Below are positions 36,040 through 43,870 of a DNA stretch of 64,000 bases, one piece after another (position 1 is the stretch's first letter; the number at the start of each line of letters is the position of its first letter). The DNA is from Igneacidithiobacillus copahuensis (GTDB taxonomy: Bacteria; Pseudomonadota; Gammaproteobacteria; Acidithiobacillales; Acidithiobacillaceae). The stretch lies in contig NZ_JAAXYO010000182.1 of the NCBI RefSeq assembly GCF_018854015.1, positions 70,290 through 134,289 of the forward strand, given 5' to 3'. Under the pieces are notes generated by a model, which was not told the DNA's origin, made no database searches, and was given only the letters and a program-made list of their open reading frames with translations. The position numbers were made by a program, and so were the translations under genes.

Positions 36040-36906
36040 ATGAAACAACTGGCATTCATCAAGCGCAGCAACGGCAGCCACTGGGTCGGCGATGGTTTCC
36101 CGGTCAAGAGCATCTTTTCCTACATCGACATCGCTGAGGAAATGTCCCCCTTCCTGCTGATGGACTACGCTGGTCCCACGAATTTTCCACCAACCGCGCG
36201 CAAGCTCGGTGTCGGCCAACATCCTCATCGTGGTTTTGAGACTGTGACCATCGTCTATGAGGGCGGCGTCTCGCACTATGATTCGTCGGGCGGCGGTGGC
36301 ACCATCGGCCGCGGTGACGTGCAGTGGATGACCGCCGCCTCTGGCCTGATCCATGAGGAGTACCACAGCCCGGACTTCGCAGCGAAAGGCGGCGCGTTCG
36401 AGATGGTGCAACTCTGGGTCAACTTGCCTGCCCGCGACAAGATGGCAGCTCCCGGCTATCAGGGCATCACAAGCGACCAGATCCCCGAAGTCGCGTTGCC
36501 GGATAACTCGGGCAAAGTGCGTATCATCGCTGGCGACTACGAGGGTAAGCAAGGCCCGGCGCGCACCTTCACCCCCATGAACGTCTGGGATCTGCGCCTG
36601 ACCGCCCACCATCGCGTTGCCATCGATCTACCCGAGAATCATACCACCGCGCTATTTGTACTCAGGGGTGCTATTCGCATCGGTGGGGAACACACGGTGC
36701 GCACTGCCGAACTGGCGGTGATGGAGCGCACCGGCAGCCAGATGGTCTTTGATGCCGAGGAAGACACCACCTTGCTGCTGCTCAATGGCGCTCCTTTGAA
36801 CGAACCCATTGTCGGCCACGGTCCCTTCGTGATGAACACTCGGGAAGAAATTGCGCAGGCGATCAACGATTTCAACAGTGGCCGCTTTGGGCAGATCGGA
36901 CACTGA
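36040..36906 (+). CDS. pirin family protein
   Basis: A 288-residue bicupin. The N-terminal cupin holds the metal ligands in GQHPHRGFETVTIVYEG and the downstream SGLIHEEYH; the C-terminal cupin is typical but lacks ligands. Bacterial pirins include quercetin 2,3-dioxygenases and redox-responsive regulators. The ATG at 36040 follows AGGAG. It lies divergent to the LysR gene and 31 bases before the isochorismatase-type hydrolase, a common proteobacterial trio. Confidence 0.93.
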   Translation: MKQLAFIKRSNGSHWVGDGFPVKSIFSYIDIAEEMSPFLLMDYAGPTNFPPTARKLGVGQHPHRGFETVTIVYEGGVSHYDSSGGGGTIGRGDVQWMTAASGLIHEEYHSPDFAAKGGAFEMVQLWVNLPARDKMAAPGYQGITSDQIPEVALPDNSGKVRIIAGDYEGKQGPARTFTPMNVWDLRLTAHHRVAIDLPENHTTALFVLRGAIRIGGEHTVRTAELAVMERTGSQMVFDAEEDTTLLLLNGAPLNEPIVGHGPFVMNTREEIAQAINDFNSGRFGQIGH

Positions 36907-36937
36907 ACCTCACCGCCCACCATCCGAAGGAGAAACC

Positions 36938-37567
36938 ATGAGTAATCCCTACGTCAAACTGGACAAGAACAACGCTGCTGTCCTGCTGGTCGATCACCAG
37001 GCCGGCCTGTCCTCTCTGGTCCGCGATATCGATCCCGACAAGTTTCGCAACAATGTGCTGGCTCTAGCGGATCTGGCCAAGTACTTCAATCTGCCGACCG
37101 TTCTGACCACCAGCTTCGAGAATGGCCCCAATGGTCCGTTGATGACGGAGTTGAAAGAGACCTTCCCGGATGCGCCATACATCGCCCGGCCCGGCCAGAT
37201 CAATGCTTGGGACAACGAGGATTTCGTCAAGGCGGTCAAGGCTACCGGCAAGAAGCAACTGATCGTCGCCGGCATCGTCACCGAAGTCTGCGTGGCCTTT
37301 CCAACACTGTCGGCGCTTGAAGAGGGCTACGAAGTTTTTGTCGTCACTGACGCCTCTGGCACCTTTAACGAGGTAACCCGGTATTCCGCCTGGGATCGTA
37401 TGTCGGCCGCTGGTGCGCAGCTGATGACCTGGTTCGGGGTGGCCTGCGAACTGCACCGCGACTGGCGCAACGACGTTGCCGGGCTGGGGGCACTGTTTGC
37501 CAACCACATCCCTGATTACCGCAACCTGATCAACAGCTATACCACCACGACACAGGTCAAGGGCTGA
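36938..37567 (+). CDS. isochorismatase-family hydrolase (YcaC-like)
   Basis: A 209-residue cysteine hydrolase. The catalytic triad region is recognisable: Asp in LLVDHQAGL, Lys around GKKQLIVAG, and Cys in GIVTEVCVAFPTLSALEEGYEVFVVTDASG. Close relatives of the YcaC type form octameric hydrolases of unknown substrate. It starts at the ATG after GAAGGAG and is followed by a strong palindromic hairpin. Confidence 0.92.
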   Translation: MSNPYVKLDKNNAAVLLVDHQAGLSSLVRDIDPDKFRNNVLALADLAKYFNLPTVLTTSFENGPNGPLMTELKETFPDAPYIARPGQINAWDNEDFVKAVKATGKKQLIVAGIVTEVCVAFPTLSALEEGYEVFVVTDASGTFNEVTRYSAWDRMSAAGAQLMTWFGVACELHRDWRNDVAGLGALFANHIPDYRNLINSYTTTTQVKG

Positions 37568-37571
37568 TTCT

Positions 37572-37605
37572 CCAGGGAAGAGGATGCATGCATCCCCTTC
37601 CCTGG
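37572..37605 (+). terminator. palindromic hairpin after the isochorismatase gene
   Basis: A 34-base near-perfect palindrome, starting CCAGGGAAG and ending CTTCCCTGG with a GGATGCATGCATCC centre, lies 5 bases past the stop codon. It lacks a T-run, so it may be a transcript-stabilising hairpin or a weak terminator. Confidence 0.5.
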
Positions 37606-38038
37606 CAGGCGACTAATCTGAGACACAGGATCAAGTCCTAAGGGTCACGTAATCTTGCTTGCCTAGCTCAGGTGATCAGCCGAAAGGTACCTATCCTCAC
37701 GGACTGGCTCCAAGACATAAGAGGCACAGATCACTGTCTGTGAGGCCTTCGATGGCACGGTGACCTTGCTTTACCTAGGGAAGGCCCTGCCTTATCGCAT
37801 CCTCAACGAAGGCGAGCCGCCCATCCCCGTCCCGTAGACGACGAGAAGAGCATCCATGCCACCGTCGAGCAAGCCAAGACCATCCAGATCCACCGCAAAA
37901 CCTATAAACCCGCACCCGACCATCCGTGGAGACGAGGCGCCATTTCTTCACCCTCCGCCGCCGTCTGACACCACGACAGGCATGAGAAAGGGGACATTTC
38001 AGTCTGGGAGAAAAGAGGATATTTCAGCTTTGGGTTGA
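37606..38038 (+). pseudogene. ISNCY-like transposase remnant and right end
   Basis: No intact gene lies here. From about 37727 a decayed frame reads ITVCEAFDGTVTLLYLGKALPY and then NEGEPPIPV. It hits a stop, and after a one-base frame change continues VDDEKSIHATVEQAK and YKPAPDHPWRR. This is the C-terminus of an ISNCY-type transposase as I know the family. Behind it are two imperfect terminal repeats, GGACATTTCAGTCTGGG and GGATATTTCAGCTTTGGG, typical of an IS end. The boundary falls at about 38038, immediately before ppk2 sequence. The first 120 bases hold nothing recognisable. Confidence 0.65.
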
Positions 38039-38047
38039 CAGGTCGAA

Positions 38048-38809
38048 TTGCTCAAGCTGCAGGCTTGGATCAAAAACACCGGGCAACGCCTGGTTATCGT
38101 CTTCGAGGGACGCGATGCCGCCGGTAAAGGCGGGACCATCAAACGTTTCATGGAGCATCTGAATCCGCGCGGTGCTCGCGTGGTGGCCCTGGAAAAGCCC
38201 TCGGAAAGAGAAAAGGGGCAGTGGTACTTTCAGCGTTATGTCGAACAGCTCCCCACAGCGGGCGAGATGGTCTTTCTCGACCGCTCCTGGTACAACCGCG
38301 CCGGTGTTGAACGGGTTATGGGCTTTTGCAACGAGCAGGAGTATCAGGAATTCATGCGGCAGGCTCCGGAGTTTGAGCGCCACCTAGTCTACAGTGGCAT
38401 CTATCTGGTGAAGTTCTGGTTTTCCGTCACACGGGAGGAGCAACGTCGCCGTTTTGAAGAGCGTCGTCATCATCCCCTGAAGCAATGGAAACTGTCGCCC
38501 ATGGATCTGGCCTCCCTGGATCGCTGGGAAGATTATACGCGCGCCAAAGAGACCATGTTCTTTCATACCGATACGGCTTATGCTCCGTGGACTGTGGTCA
38601 AGTCCGACGACAAAAAGCGTGCGCGCCTCAACGCCATGCGCCATTTGCTGCACACCGTTCCCTATGAGAACAAAGAGTTGGAGACGATCGGTCGAGTCGA
38701 TAATCTCATCGTGAGTCGCGCCCATGTGATGTACGGCGAAACTTGTCCTCAGGATCTCAATCCCTTTGTCGCGGACGAAAAGATCGCCGAATCCGGCGAT
38801 TCAACCTGA
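38048..38809 (+). CDS. ppk2: polyphosphate kinase 2, N-terminally truncated by an IS end
   Basis: The frame encodes 253 residues of a PPK2-family enzyme that transfers phosphate between polyphosphate and nucleotides. The Walker A FEGRDAAGKGG and the lid/Walker B region EMVFLDRSWYNRAGVERVMGF are intact, as is the C-terminal end. Homology begins with VELLKLQAWIK exactly at the IS boundary, and a TGA stop lies in frame just upstream. The usual N-terminal 20-60 residues are therefore gone. A TTG at 38048 is the first possible start, with no clear ribosome site. It may be a weakly expressed core enzyme or a pseudogene. Confidence 0.8.
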   Translation: MLKLQAWIKNTGQRLVIVFEGRDAAGKGGTIKRFMEHLNPRGARVVALEKPSEREKGQWYFQRYVEQLPTAGEMVFLDRSWYNRAGVERVMGFCNEQEYQEFMRQAPEFERHLVYSGIYLVKFWFSVTREEQRRRFEERRHHPLKQWKLSPMDLASLDRWEDYTRAKETMFFHTDTAYAPWTVVKSDDKKRARLNAMRHLLHTVPYENKELETIGRVDNLIVSRAHVMYGETCPQDLNPFVADEKIAESGDST

Positions 38810-38814
38810 ATGAA

Positions 38815-40167
38815 CTAGACCTCACTGACGTTGCTGAGTCCCAGTCGGGTCATGCGTCGCCACAGCGTGACCCGGTCGATGCCCAGCTCGCGGGCTACCG
38901 CACTCCGGTTGTTGCCGTGCTTTTGCAGCAGGTTGATGAGCAGATCCTTTTCTTCGTCGCCGTTTTGCTCGCTGCCTGCGGCGGTGGAGGAGCGCTTTTG
39001 CACCCGCTCGACAAAATCCTGGGGAAGATCCGCCAACTCGATCTCGCTTCCGTTGGCGCAGATACTGGCGTATTCCATGATGTTGCGCAGCTCGCGCACA
39101 TTGCCGGGCCAGGGATAATCCAGCAAGAGATGTTTGACCTCCGAACCGATCTTGCGTGTCTCCCGACCGCCGAATTTGGCCAGGAAGTAATCCGCCAAAT
39201 GGATGATATCGGAACGCCTTTCGCGCAAAGGGGGAACATTCACCGGGATCACATTGAGGCGGTAGAACAGGTCGGCGCGAAAGTCGCCCCGCTCGACCGC
39301 ATCTTTTAGGCCCTGGTTGGTGGCTGCCACCACCCGCACATCGACCTTGCGCGTCTTCATCGAGCCGATCGGCTCAAAGGCCTGTTCCTCCAGCACCTTG
39401 AGCAACTTGGCCTGATGCGGCTTGGACAATTCGCTGATTTCATCAAGGAACAGGGTTCCGCCATCCGCTGCGGCGAAGCGTCCAATGCGATCGCCAACGG
39501 CACCCGTGTAGGCACCCTTTACCGCCCCGAAAAACTCTGCCTCCCAGAGATTCTCCGGAATGGCGGCACAGTTCACCTCTACCAATGCCTTATGCGCACG
39601 CTGACTGGTATCGTGAAGCAGACGCGCAAGCATCCCCTTGCCGGTCCCGGACTCGCCCTGAATCAGGACGCTGGCATCGCTGGGCGCTACCTGCTCGATC
39701 AGTTCGATCGCCCGCAACATCTGCGGATCCTTACTGTGGATTCCGGCTCGTGCCTCCCCCGACAAGCTGCGTTCCGCCTGACGTAGGGTGGTGACATCTT
39801 CAATGAAAAAGACCCGGTATTTCTGGTCGCGCTGACGCACCATGCGAGTCCGGATGGCCAGGATCCGGGTTTCATTGTCGACGGTAACGACACGATCCCA
39901 ACTGATGCAATTTTCGGTTGGGCGACTCACGGCATCCTCATGCCCCGCAGAAATTGCCGCGCGCACAATCTCTTTTTGCAGCTGCAGGTTCGGTATGTCG
40001 CGTAGCTGTGCCGCGGAGTGGATACCCAGAAAACGGTCGGCCATGGGGTTGTGATACAGAAGTTTACCCTGCGGATCGGCAACCATCATGCCAAAAGTCA
40101 TGCTCTCCAGAATTTGTGGCATGACGGTGCAGACAATTTCCAGTGCTTTACTATCGAGGTCGGTCAT
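38815..40167 (-). CDS. sigma-54-dependent activator with PAS sensor (PAS-AAA+-Fis)
   Basis: A 450-residue enhancer-binding protein. Residues about 10-130 form a PAS-type sensor (ESMTFGMMVADPQGKLLYHNPMADRFLG) with no response-regulator domain. The AAA+ core has Walker A GESGTGKG (171-178), the sigma-54 contact loop GAYTGA (218-223, a Phe-to-Tyr variant of GAFTGA) and Walker B GGTLFLDE. The C-terminal Fis-type helix-turn-helix is RSAVARELGIDRVTLWRRM. AGGAGAGG precedes the ATG. It is the last gene of the leftward series that starts at 48516, whose promoter looks sigma-54-dependent, so it probably activates its own operon. Confidence 0.92.
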   Translation of the reverse strand: MTDLDSKALEIVCTVMPQILESMTFGMMVADPQGKLLYHNPMADRFLGIHSAAQLRDIPNLQLQKEIVRAAISAGHEDAVSRPTENCISWDRVVTVDNETRILAIRTRMVRQRDQKYRVFFIEDVTTLRQAERSLSGEARAGIHSKDPQMLRAIELIEQVAPSDASVLIQGESGTGKGMLARLLHDTSQRAHKALVEVNCAAIPENLWEAEFFGAVKGAYTGAVGDRIGRFAAADGGTLFLDEISELSKPHQAKLLKVLEEQAFEPIGSMKTRKVDVRVVAATNQGLKDAVERGDFRADLFYRLNVIPVNVPPLRERRSDIIHLADYFLAKFGGRETRKIGSEVKHLLLDYPWPGNVRELRNIMEYASICANGSEIELADLPQDFVERVQKRSSTAAGSEQNGDEEKDLLINLLQKHGNNRSAVARELGIDRVTLWRRMTRLGLSNVSEV

Positions 40168-40169
40168 GA

Positions 40170-40694
40170 TCACCTCTCCTGCATGGGACCGGGGCGGCTC
40201 ATCTCATATCCGTAGGGAGCGACTCGGCCATAGGAATCTGGATAAGAAGTTTGCGGCGGTCCATACGGGGCAGGATAGTCTGCTTGCGGCGGCAATGGCA
40301 AAGGACGGTCAGGTCCGGAGTACGGACTGCGCTGCTTAGCCCAAGGCACCATGCCGGCAAAGAAGGAGAAAGGAGGAGAAACATTCTTGTTCAGACTCCA
40401 GAAATCCGCCTGCATCTGCCCGGTGGCTTGCGCCATGTAATTAGTTGATGCCGTCATCTGCCGCATATTTTGCGCCATACTGTCCATATTGCGCTGCACG
40501 TTGGGGCTCAAGGCCTGCACCTGTTTGGTCATTTCCCGCAGGTCTCGACTCATGGCCACGGCCAGATAAAACTCATATGCCGCCAACACCAGGAATGCGG
40601 TTAAGCCCGCAAATACGATCATGCGTAACTGCCGGTCAGAAAGGCCAGCCAGGTTATGGTGTTCCGATGTGGGCGTTTGGGATTCCTGCGCCAT
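40170..40694 (-). CDS. small membrane protein with Pro/Tyr-rich tail
   Basis: I do not recognise a family for this 174-residue protein. It has one membrane helix (about residues 25-45), then a helical Met/Gln-rich segment (about 50-95, SPNVQRNMDSMAQNMRQMTAST) and a C-terminal Pro/Tyr/Gly-rich tail (about 115-174). That tail resembles the composition of the secreted repeat protein upstream in the same series. Its stop lies directly at the activator start, so the two are translationally linked. Confidence 0.7.
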   Translation of the reverse strand: MAQESQTPTSEHHNLAGLSDRQLRMIVFAGLTAFLVLAAYEFYLAVAMSRDLREMTKQVQALSPNVQRNMDSMAQNMRQMTASTNYMAQATGQMQADFWSLNKNVSPPFSFFAGMVPWAKQRSPYSGPDRPLPLPPQADYPAPYGPPQTSYPDSYGRVAPYGYEMSRPGPMQER

Positions 40695-41272
40695 CAATGG
40701 GTCTCCTTGTGTGGGGATTCACTTGCCAACAGTTTTGCCGCGAGCGGGGGATCGAGACGTTGGAGCGTGGGAAGCAATGCCCCGGCTTCCAACAGGCGGC
40801 CAGCGGCCATCAGGGCACGGGCAGCATGATAGTAATTTTGGGCGGCCTCGCGTGGACGGCCAACTTGTAGATAGATATTGCCCAGTTCGCCATACCAGCG
40901 CGGCTGCGGATGTTTTTTGATCAGCTTCTGATAGCCTGCAATCGCAGCGGGAATGTCACCATGCCAGTAAGCGGCGCGAGCCTGCTCCACCAGCTTGTCC
41001 ACCGTGTCTTTCTGACCTTGGGGAGACGTCTTGGCCAGGGCTGTCTTTGAGGATGTCTCCGCTTTTTTCGGCACTTCGGATTTCTTTGCTGGGTGGGCTG
41101 GACGTGTCGTTGTAGAGGTCTGTGTGTCTGGTTTTTTGGCGGCGGGTTTTGCAGACTCTGCAGCCAGTGCGGTGGCTGCGGAGGCGCCAATCGTGACACT
41201 GAGCAGCAGGGTAATGCGGACCAGTAGAGTCGCCGGCATTCTGTGCCCCGGTAAACTTTGTCGAGATATCAT
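40694..41272 (-). CDS. secreted TPR-like protein, paralogue 1
   Basis: A 192-residue protein with an N-terminal signal or anchor (about 12-38), a Lys/Pro/Thr-rich spacer (about 40-90) and a C-terminal TPR-like region. That region reads QARAAYWHGDIPAAIAGYQKLIKKHPQPRWYGELGNIYLQVGRPREAAQNYYHAA. The same block recurs in the products at 41269 and 49603. AGGAGGAG lies 8 bases before the ATG. It overlaps both neighbours by a few bases. A scaffolding role in the surface/export system is inference. Confidence 0.75.
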   Translation of the reverse strand: MISRQSLPGHRMPATLLVRITLLLSVTIGASAATALAAESAKPAAKKPDTQTSTTTRPAHPAKKSEVPKKAETSSKTALAKTSPQGQKDTVDKLVEQARAAYWHGDIPAAIAGYQKLIKKHPQPRWYGELGNIYLQVGRPREAAQNYYHAARALMAAGRLLEAGALLPTLQRLDPPLAAKLLASESPHKETH

Positions 41273-41874
41273 CGAGCGAGCTCCTCCTGCAGATTTGCGG
41301 CGGCTTCCGGATCAAGGCGCATCAGGATAGGAATGAGCGCTGCTGCCTCACGGTAGTTTCCCTGGATAAGTAACAGACGTCCGGCGTGGGCATAGGCCGT
41401 CGCTGCGGCATTGCGCTGACCGGCGTGCCAGAGGACGTTGCCCAGCTCGCCGTATAGTGCAGCTTGCTCAGGATCGGCGTTGATCAGTGCACGATAGTCG
41501 CCAATGGCAACTGGGTAATCACCCAACCAGAATGCTCGTCTTGCGGCCATGAGCAGCGTTAGTTGTCGCTCGTTGAGTTGCGCTTGTCTGCGAGGAGTTG
41601 GCGATACGGTCTCGGGCGCGGCCGGTTGGGTTGGCATTACTGGCGGTGGTGTCGTGGACATTGGTGCATGCTGCCGTGCCGGCTCCACCTTTGGCGGCGG
41701 ACTGTGCCGAGGTTGCTTCTGCCCCTGAAGGTCTTGCCAATGCCGCAGGAAAAAGGCTCGTACGGTCAACCAGTCCTTCTGCCAGGTGTCCGGATGCTGG
41801 ATGGCAACGATCCCGAATAAGACGATGACCACCAGGATCACGAGAAAAATCAAACGCGCAATAAAAGATCGCAT
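41269..41874 (-). CDS. membrane-anchored TPR-like protein, paralogue 2
   Basis: A 201-residue protein with an N-terminal membrane helix (about 7-28), a Pro-rich spacer (about 50-95) and a TPR-like block. That block includes MAARRAFWLGDYPVAIGDYRALINADP, LYGELGNVLWHAGQRNAAATAYAHAG and AAALIPILMRLDP. It matches the blocks encoded at 40694 and 49603. The domain should face the periplasm. A GAGGAG site precedes the ATG. Confidence 0.75.
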   Translation of the reverse strand: MRSFIARLIFLVILVVIVLFGIVAIQHPDTWQKDWLTVRAFFLRHWQDLQGQKQPRHSPPPKVEPARQHAPMSTTPPPVMPTQPAAPETVSPTPRRQAQLNERQLTLLMAARRAFWLGDYPVAIGDYRALINADPEQAALYGELGNVLWHAGQRNAAATAYAHAGRLLLIQGNYREAAALIPILMRLDPEAAANLQEELAR

Positions 41875-41903
41875 AAATCAGCACTCCTCGCCCTTTGCTA
41901 TTT

Positions 41904-42326
41904 TCATGGCAGGAAAGGTCCGGGAGGGGGCGGCACGTCCCTCGGAACAGGCGGGGCTGATGCGGACGAATTCCACCGCGCCCCCTCGTCCGGATAGCCG
42001 TAGTAGGCGTTTTCTGGTGGATATCCTCCTCCTTGGTAACCTGCACCGCCGTAATAGCCCTGATAGGGACCGTTGTAGGCCTCATAGGTGCCGGTACTGA
42101 AGCGCATGGGTCCGCCATATGGCCGCTGGATTCGCATGCTGCCCATGCTCCATGGACCCATGCTTCCGGTGAATGGGCCGCCAAAACCGGAAAAAGGGCC
42201 GGCGCTGTCGCCCCACGGGCCCCAACCCCCCCAAGGTCCCCAGGCAAACGCGGAACTACTGATCATGCACAGTGCCGCGGCGATGCTGAGGCGAGCGATC
42301 GACTGATATGCTTTCTTACTGGACAT
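41904..42326 (-). CDS. secreted Trp/Gly/Tyr-rich protein, sulfur-globule-like, paralogue 1
   Basis: A 140-residue protein with a Sec signal peptide ending SSAFA. The mature protein starts WGPWGGWGPWGDSAGPFSGFGGPFTGSMGPWSMGSM, followed by GGPM.FSTG and a Gly/Tyr-rich tail ending in Pro. Composition and short length resemble sulfur globule proteins of purple sulfur bacteria, but the match is compositional and not proof. It shares its layout with the product at 49033 on the other arm. The ATG at 42326 is chosen because it gives the signal peptide. Confidence 0.7.
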   Translation of the reverse strand: MSSKKAYQSIARLSIAAALCMISSSAFAWGPWGGWGPWGDSAGPFSGFGGPFTGSMGPWSMGSMRIQRPYGGPMRFSTGTYEAYNGPYQGYYGGAGYQGGGYPPENAYYGYPDEGARWNSSASAPPVPRDVPPPPGPFLP

Positions 42327-42343
42327 TAATATCTCTCCTCCGC

Positions 42344-42886
42344 TTACCACCAACCCATAGGTGACATCGGGCCCCAGGGCGACATGGGACTGCTCCAGCC
42401 TGACCAGGGACTCCCGCCCCAGGGAGAACCACCCCATGGCGATCCACCCCACGGGCTACTCCAAGCAGACCAGGGCGAACTGCCTCCCCAACTGGACCAA
42501 GGTGAGCCGCCGCCTCCGCCCCAGCCGGACCATGGCATACCGCCACCCCAGGGCATTCCGCCCGATCCGGCCCAAGGCCTGTCATAGGCTCCCCAAGGAG
42601 CGTCCCGGAAATTCATGGGCCCAAAATGCGGAAAGCGCATACTGAAACCGCCCATACTCCAGGGGCCGAAGCTTCCATTGCCCGGCCCGCCATACCCGCT
42701 CCAAGGCCCGGCGTAACCATTCCAGGGAGAGCTGTAAGCGCTACTCTCCCACGGGGCCCAGCGTGACCAGGAATTGCCCCCCGACCAGGGCATGCTCCCC
42801 CCCCAAGGTCCCCACGCTAGGGCGCTCAAGGGAAGACTAAAAGTTACGGCGCCAGCGACTGCTACGATCAGTTTTGTCTTTGTCAT
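42344..42886 (-). CDS. secreted Trp/Gly/Ser-rich protein, paralogue 2
   Basis: A 180-residue protein with a signal peptide ending ALAWG at about residue 24. The mature part begins WGPWGGSMPWSGG and includes FGPWSMGGFSMRFPHFGPMNF, aligned in pattern with the other two paralogues. The C-terminal half is made of short repeats such as SPWGG and PWSGWS, giving an extreme Trp content. Low-complexity aromatic proteins of this kind could form fibres or coats. It lies 17 bases before the next paralogue. Confidence 0.7.
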   Translation of the reverse strand: MTKTKLIVAVAGAVTFSLPLSALAWGPWGGSMPWSGGNSWSRWAPWESSAYSSPWNGYAGPWSGYGGPGNGSFGPWSMGGFSMRFPHFGPMNFRDAPWGAYDRPWAGSGGMPWGGGMPWSGWGGGGGSPWSSWGGSSPWSAWSSPWGGSPWGGSPWGGSPWSGWSSPMSPWGPMSPMGWW

Positions 42887-42908
42887 AACGATTCACCTCT
42901 TGATATTC

Positions 42909-42929
42909 GGAACGGCTGTTACCCGTTCC
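42909..42929 (-). other. intercistronic hairpin
   Basis: GGAACGG and CCGTTCC arms flank a 7-base loop in the 55-base gap before the gene starting at 42886. No T-run follows on the transcribed strand, so it is more likely an mRNA-processing or stabilising hairpin than a terminator. Confidence 0.4.
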
Positions 42930-42941
42930 GTTGCGGTAGGA

Positions 42942-43850
42942 CTACCTGGACCCCCAAGGGCCAGCCATCCAGTCTGCTGGCCCATAGGACCGCGGTTCCG
43001 CCCATTGCGGCGGCATGGGGTAGGGCGCTCGCGGAGTGGGGCCATAACCAGGGGCCATAGGCGCGGGGTAGGGTGCGGGTCCGTTCATCTCGGGTAGCGG
43101 CGGGTAGGGACCCCGCGGTGGCGGTCCGTATGCCTCGGGCGGTGGACCATAGGACTGCGGGCCGGCCTCTTGCGGCGGCATGGGGTAGGGGGCTGGACGC
43201 ATGGGGCCATAAGCGGGTGGCATCTGCGCCGGGTAGGGTGCGGGTCCGTTCATCTCCGGTAGCGGCGGATAGGGTCCCCGCGGTGGCGGTCCGTATGCCT
43301 CGGGTGGCGGACCATAGGACTGCGGGCCGGCCCATTGCGGTGGCAGGGGATAGGGCGATGCGGGTGTATACCCGCGACCCATGGGTGCGCCCTGCGCTCC
43401 ATAACTGGGTGCCATCCTGGGAGGATAGGGTCCAGGGCCAGGAGCGCCAGCATAGGCGGGTGTCGGCTCCATACGCAGATTGCCAATCGCGCCTTCGCTC
43501 AATTCACGGGGTGAAACAGGATACGGGCCGGGCGGCGGCGGAACATACGCCACAGCTTGGGCCTGCACCGGCATTTGCATAGCCTCATAGCCATTGCCTA
43601 GCTGGCCCATCTTGGTTCCTGAACTAGATCCCTCTCTCCATGCAGACGGAGGTTGAGGCTGCATTTGTGGTGCAGAGGACCAGGGAATCACGCCAGAGTA
43701 ACCACCACTGTTGCTCGGAACAGCATTTCCAGAATCGTTCCAGCCTTGACTGAAGACAGGAGCCGCCCATGCACTGGCACTTGCAAGACAACCGACGGCG
43801 GCAACCAACGAGAGTGCGCGCAAGCGGCAGGATGAATATTTATGGATCAT
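42942..43850 (-). CDS. secreted Pro/Gly/Tyr-rich repeat protein
   Basis: A 302-residue protein with a signal peptide ending SAWA and no recognisable domain. From about residue 150 it consists of Pro/Tyr/Gly repeats. A 55-residue unit containing AGPQSYGPPPEAYGPP and PLPEMNGPAPYPA occurs twice with a partial third copy. The N-terminal part has a Gly/Ser/Asn/Gln-rich stretch. The ATG at 43850 follows AAGGAGGA. It lies 20 bases after the RND gene. An extended cell-surface or matrix role is inference. Confidence 0.7.
   Translation of the reverse strand: MIHKYSSCRLRALSLVAAVGCLASASAWAAPVFSQGWNDSGNAVPSNSGGYSGVIPWSSAPQMQPQPPSAWREGSSSGTKMGQLGNGYEAMQMPVQAQAVAYVPPPPGPYPVSPRELSEGAIGNLRMEPTPAYAGAPGPGPYPPRMAPSYGAQGAPMGRGYTPASPYPLPPQWAGPQSYGPPPEAYGPPPRGPYPPLPEMNGPAPYPAQMPPAYGPMRPAPYPMPPQEAGPQSYGPPPEAYGPPPRGPYPPLPEMNGPAPYPAPMAPGYGPTPRAPYPMPPQWAEPRSYGPADWMAGPWGSR
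43027..43356 (-). repeat. 165-bp tandem repeat in the Pro-rich protein gene
   Basis: Two long near-identical copies with a period of 165 bases (55 codons) are visible; for example GCGGGTCCGTTCATCT recurs at 43075 and 43240. The boundaries given are approximate. The few differences are mostly silent. Confidence 0.7.
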
Positions 43851-43870
43851 GCGTATCCTCCTTAGGATGA

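Noticed and set aside
43027..43356. 165-bp repeats considered as a CRISPR-like or intergenic repeat array
   Set aside because: The units are far too long, have no spacers, keep the reading frame and are part of one coding gene.
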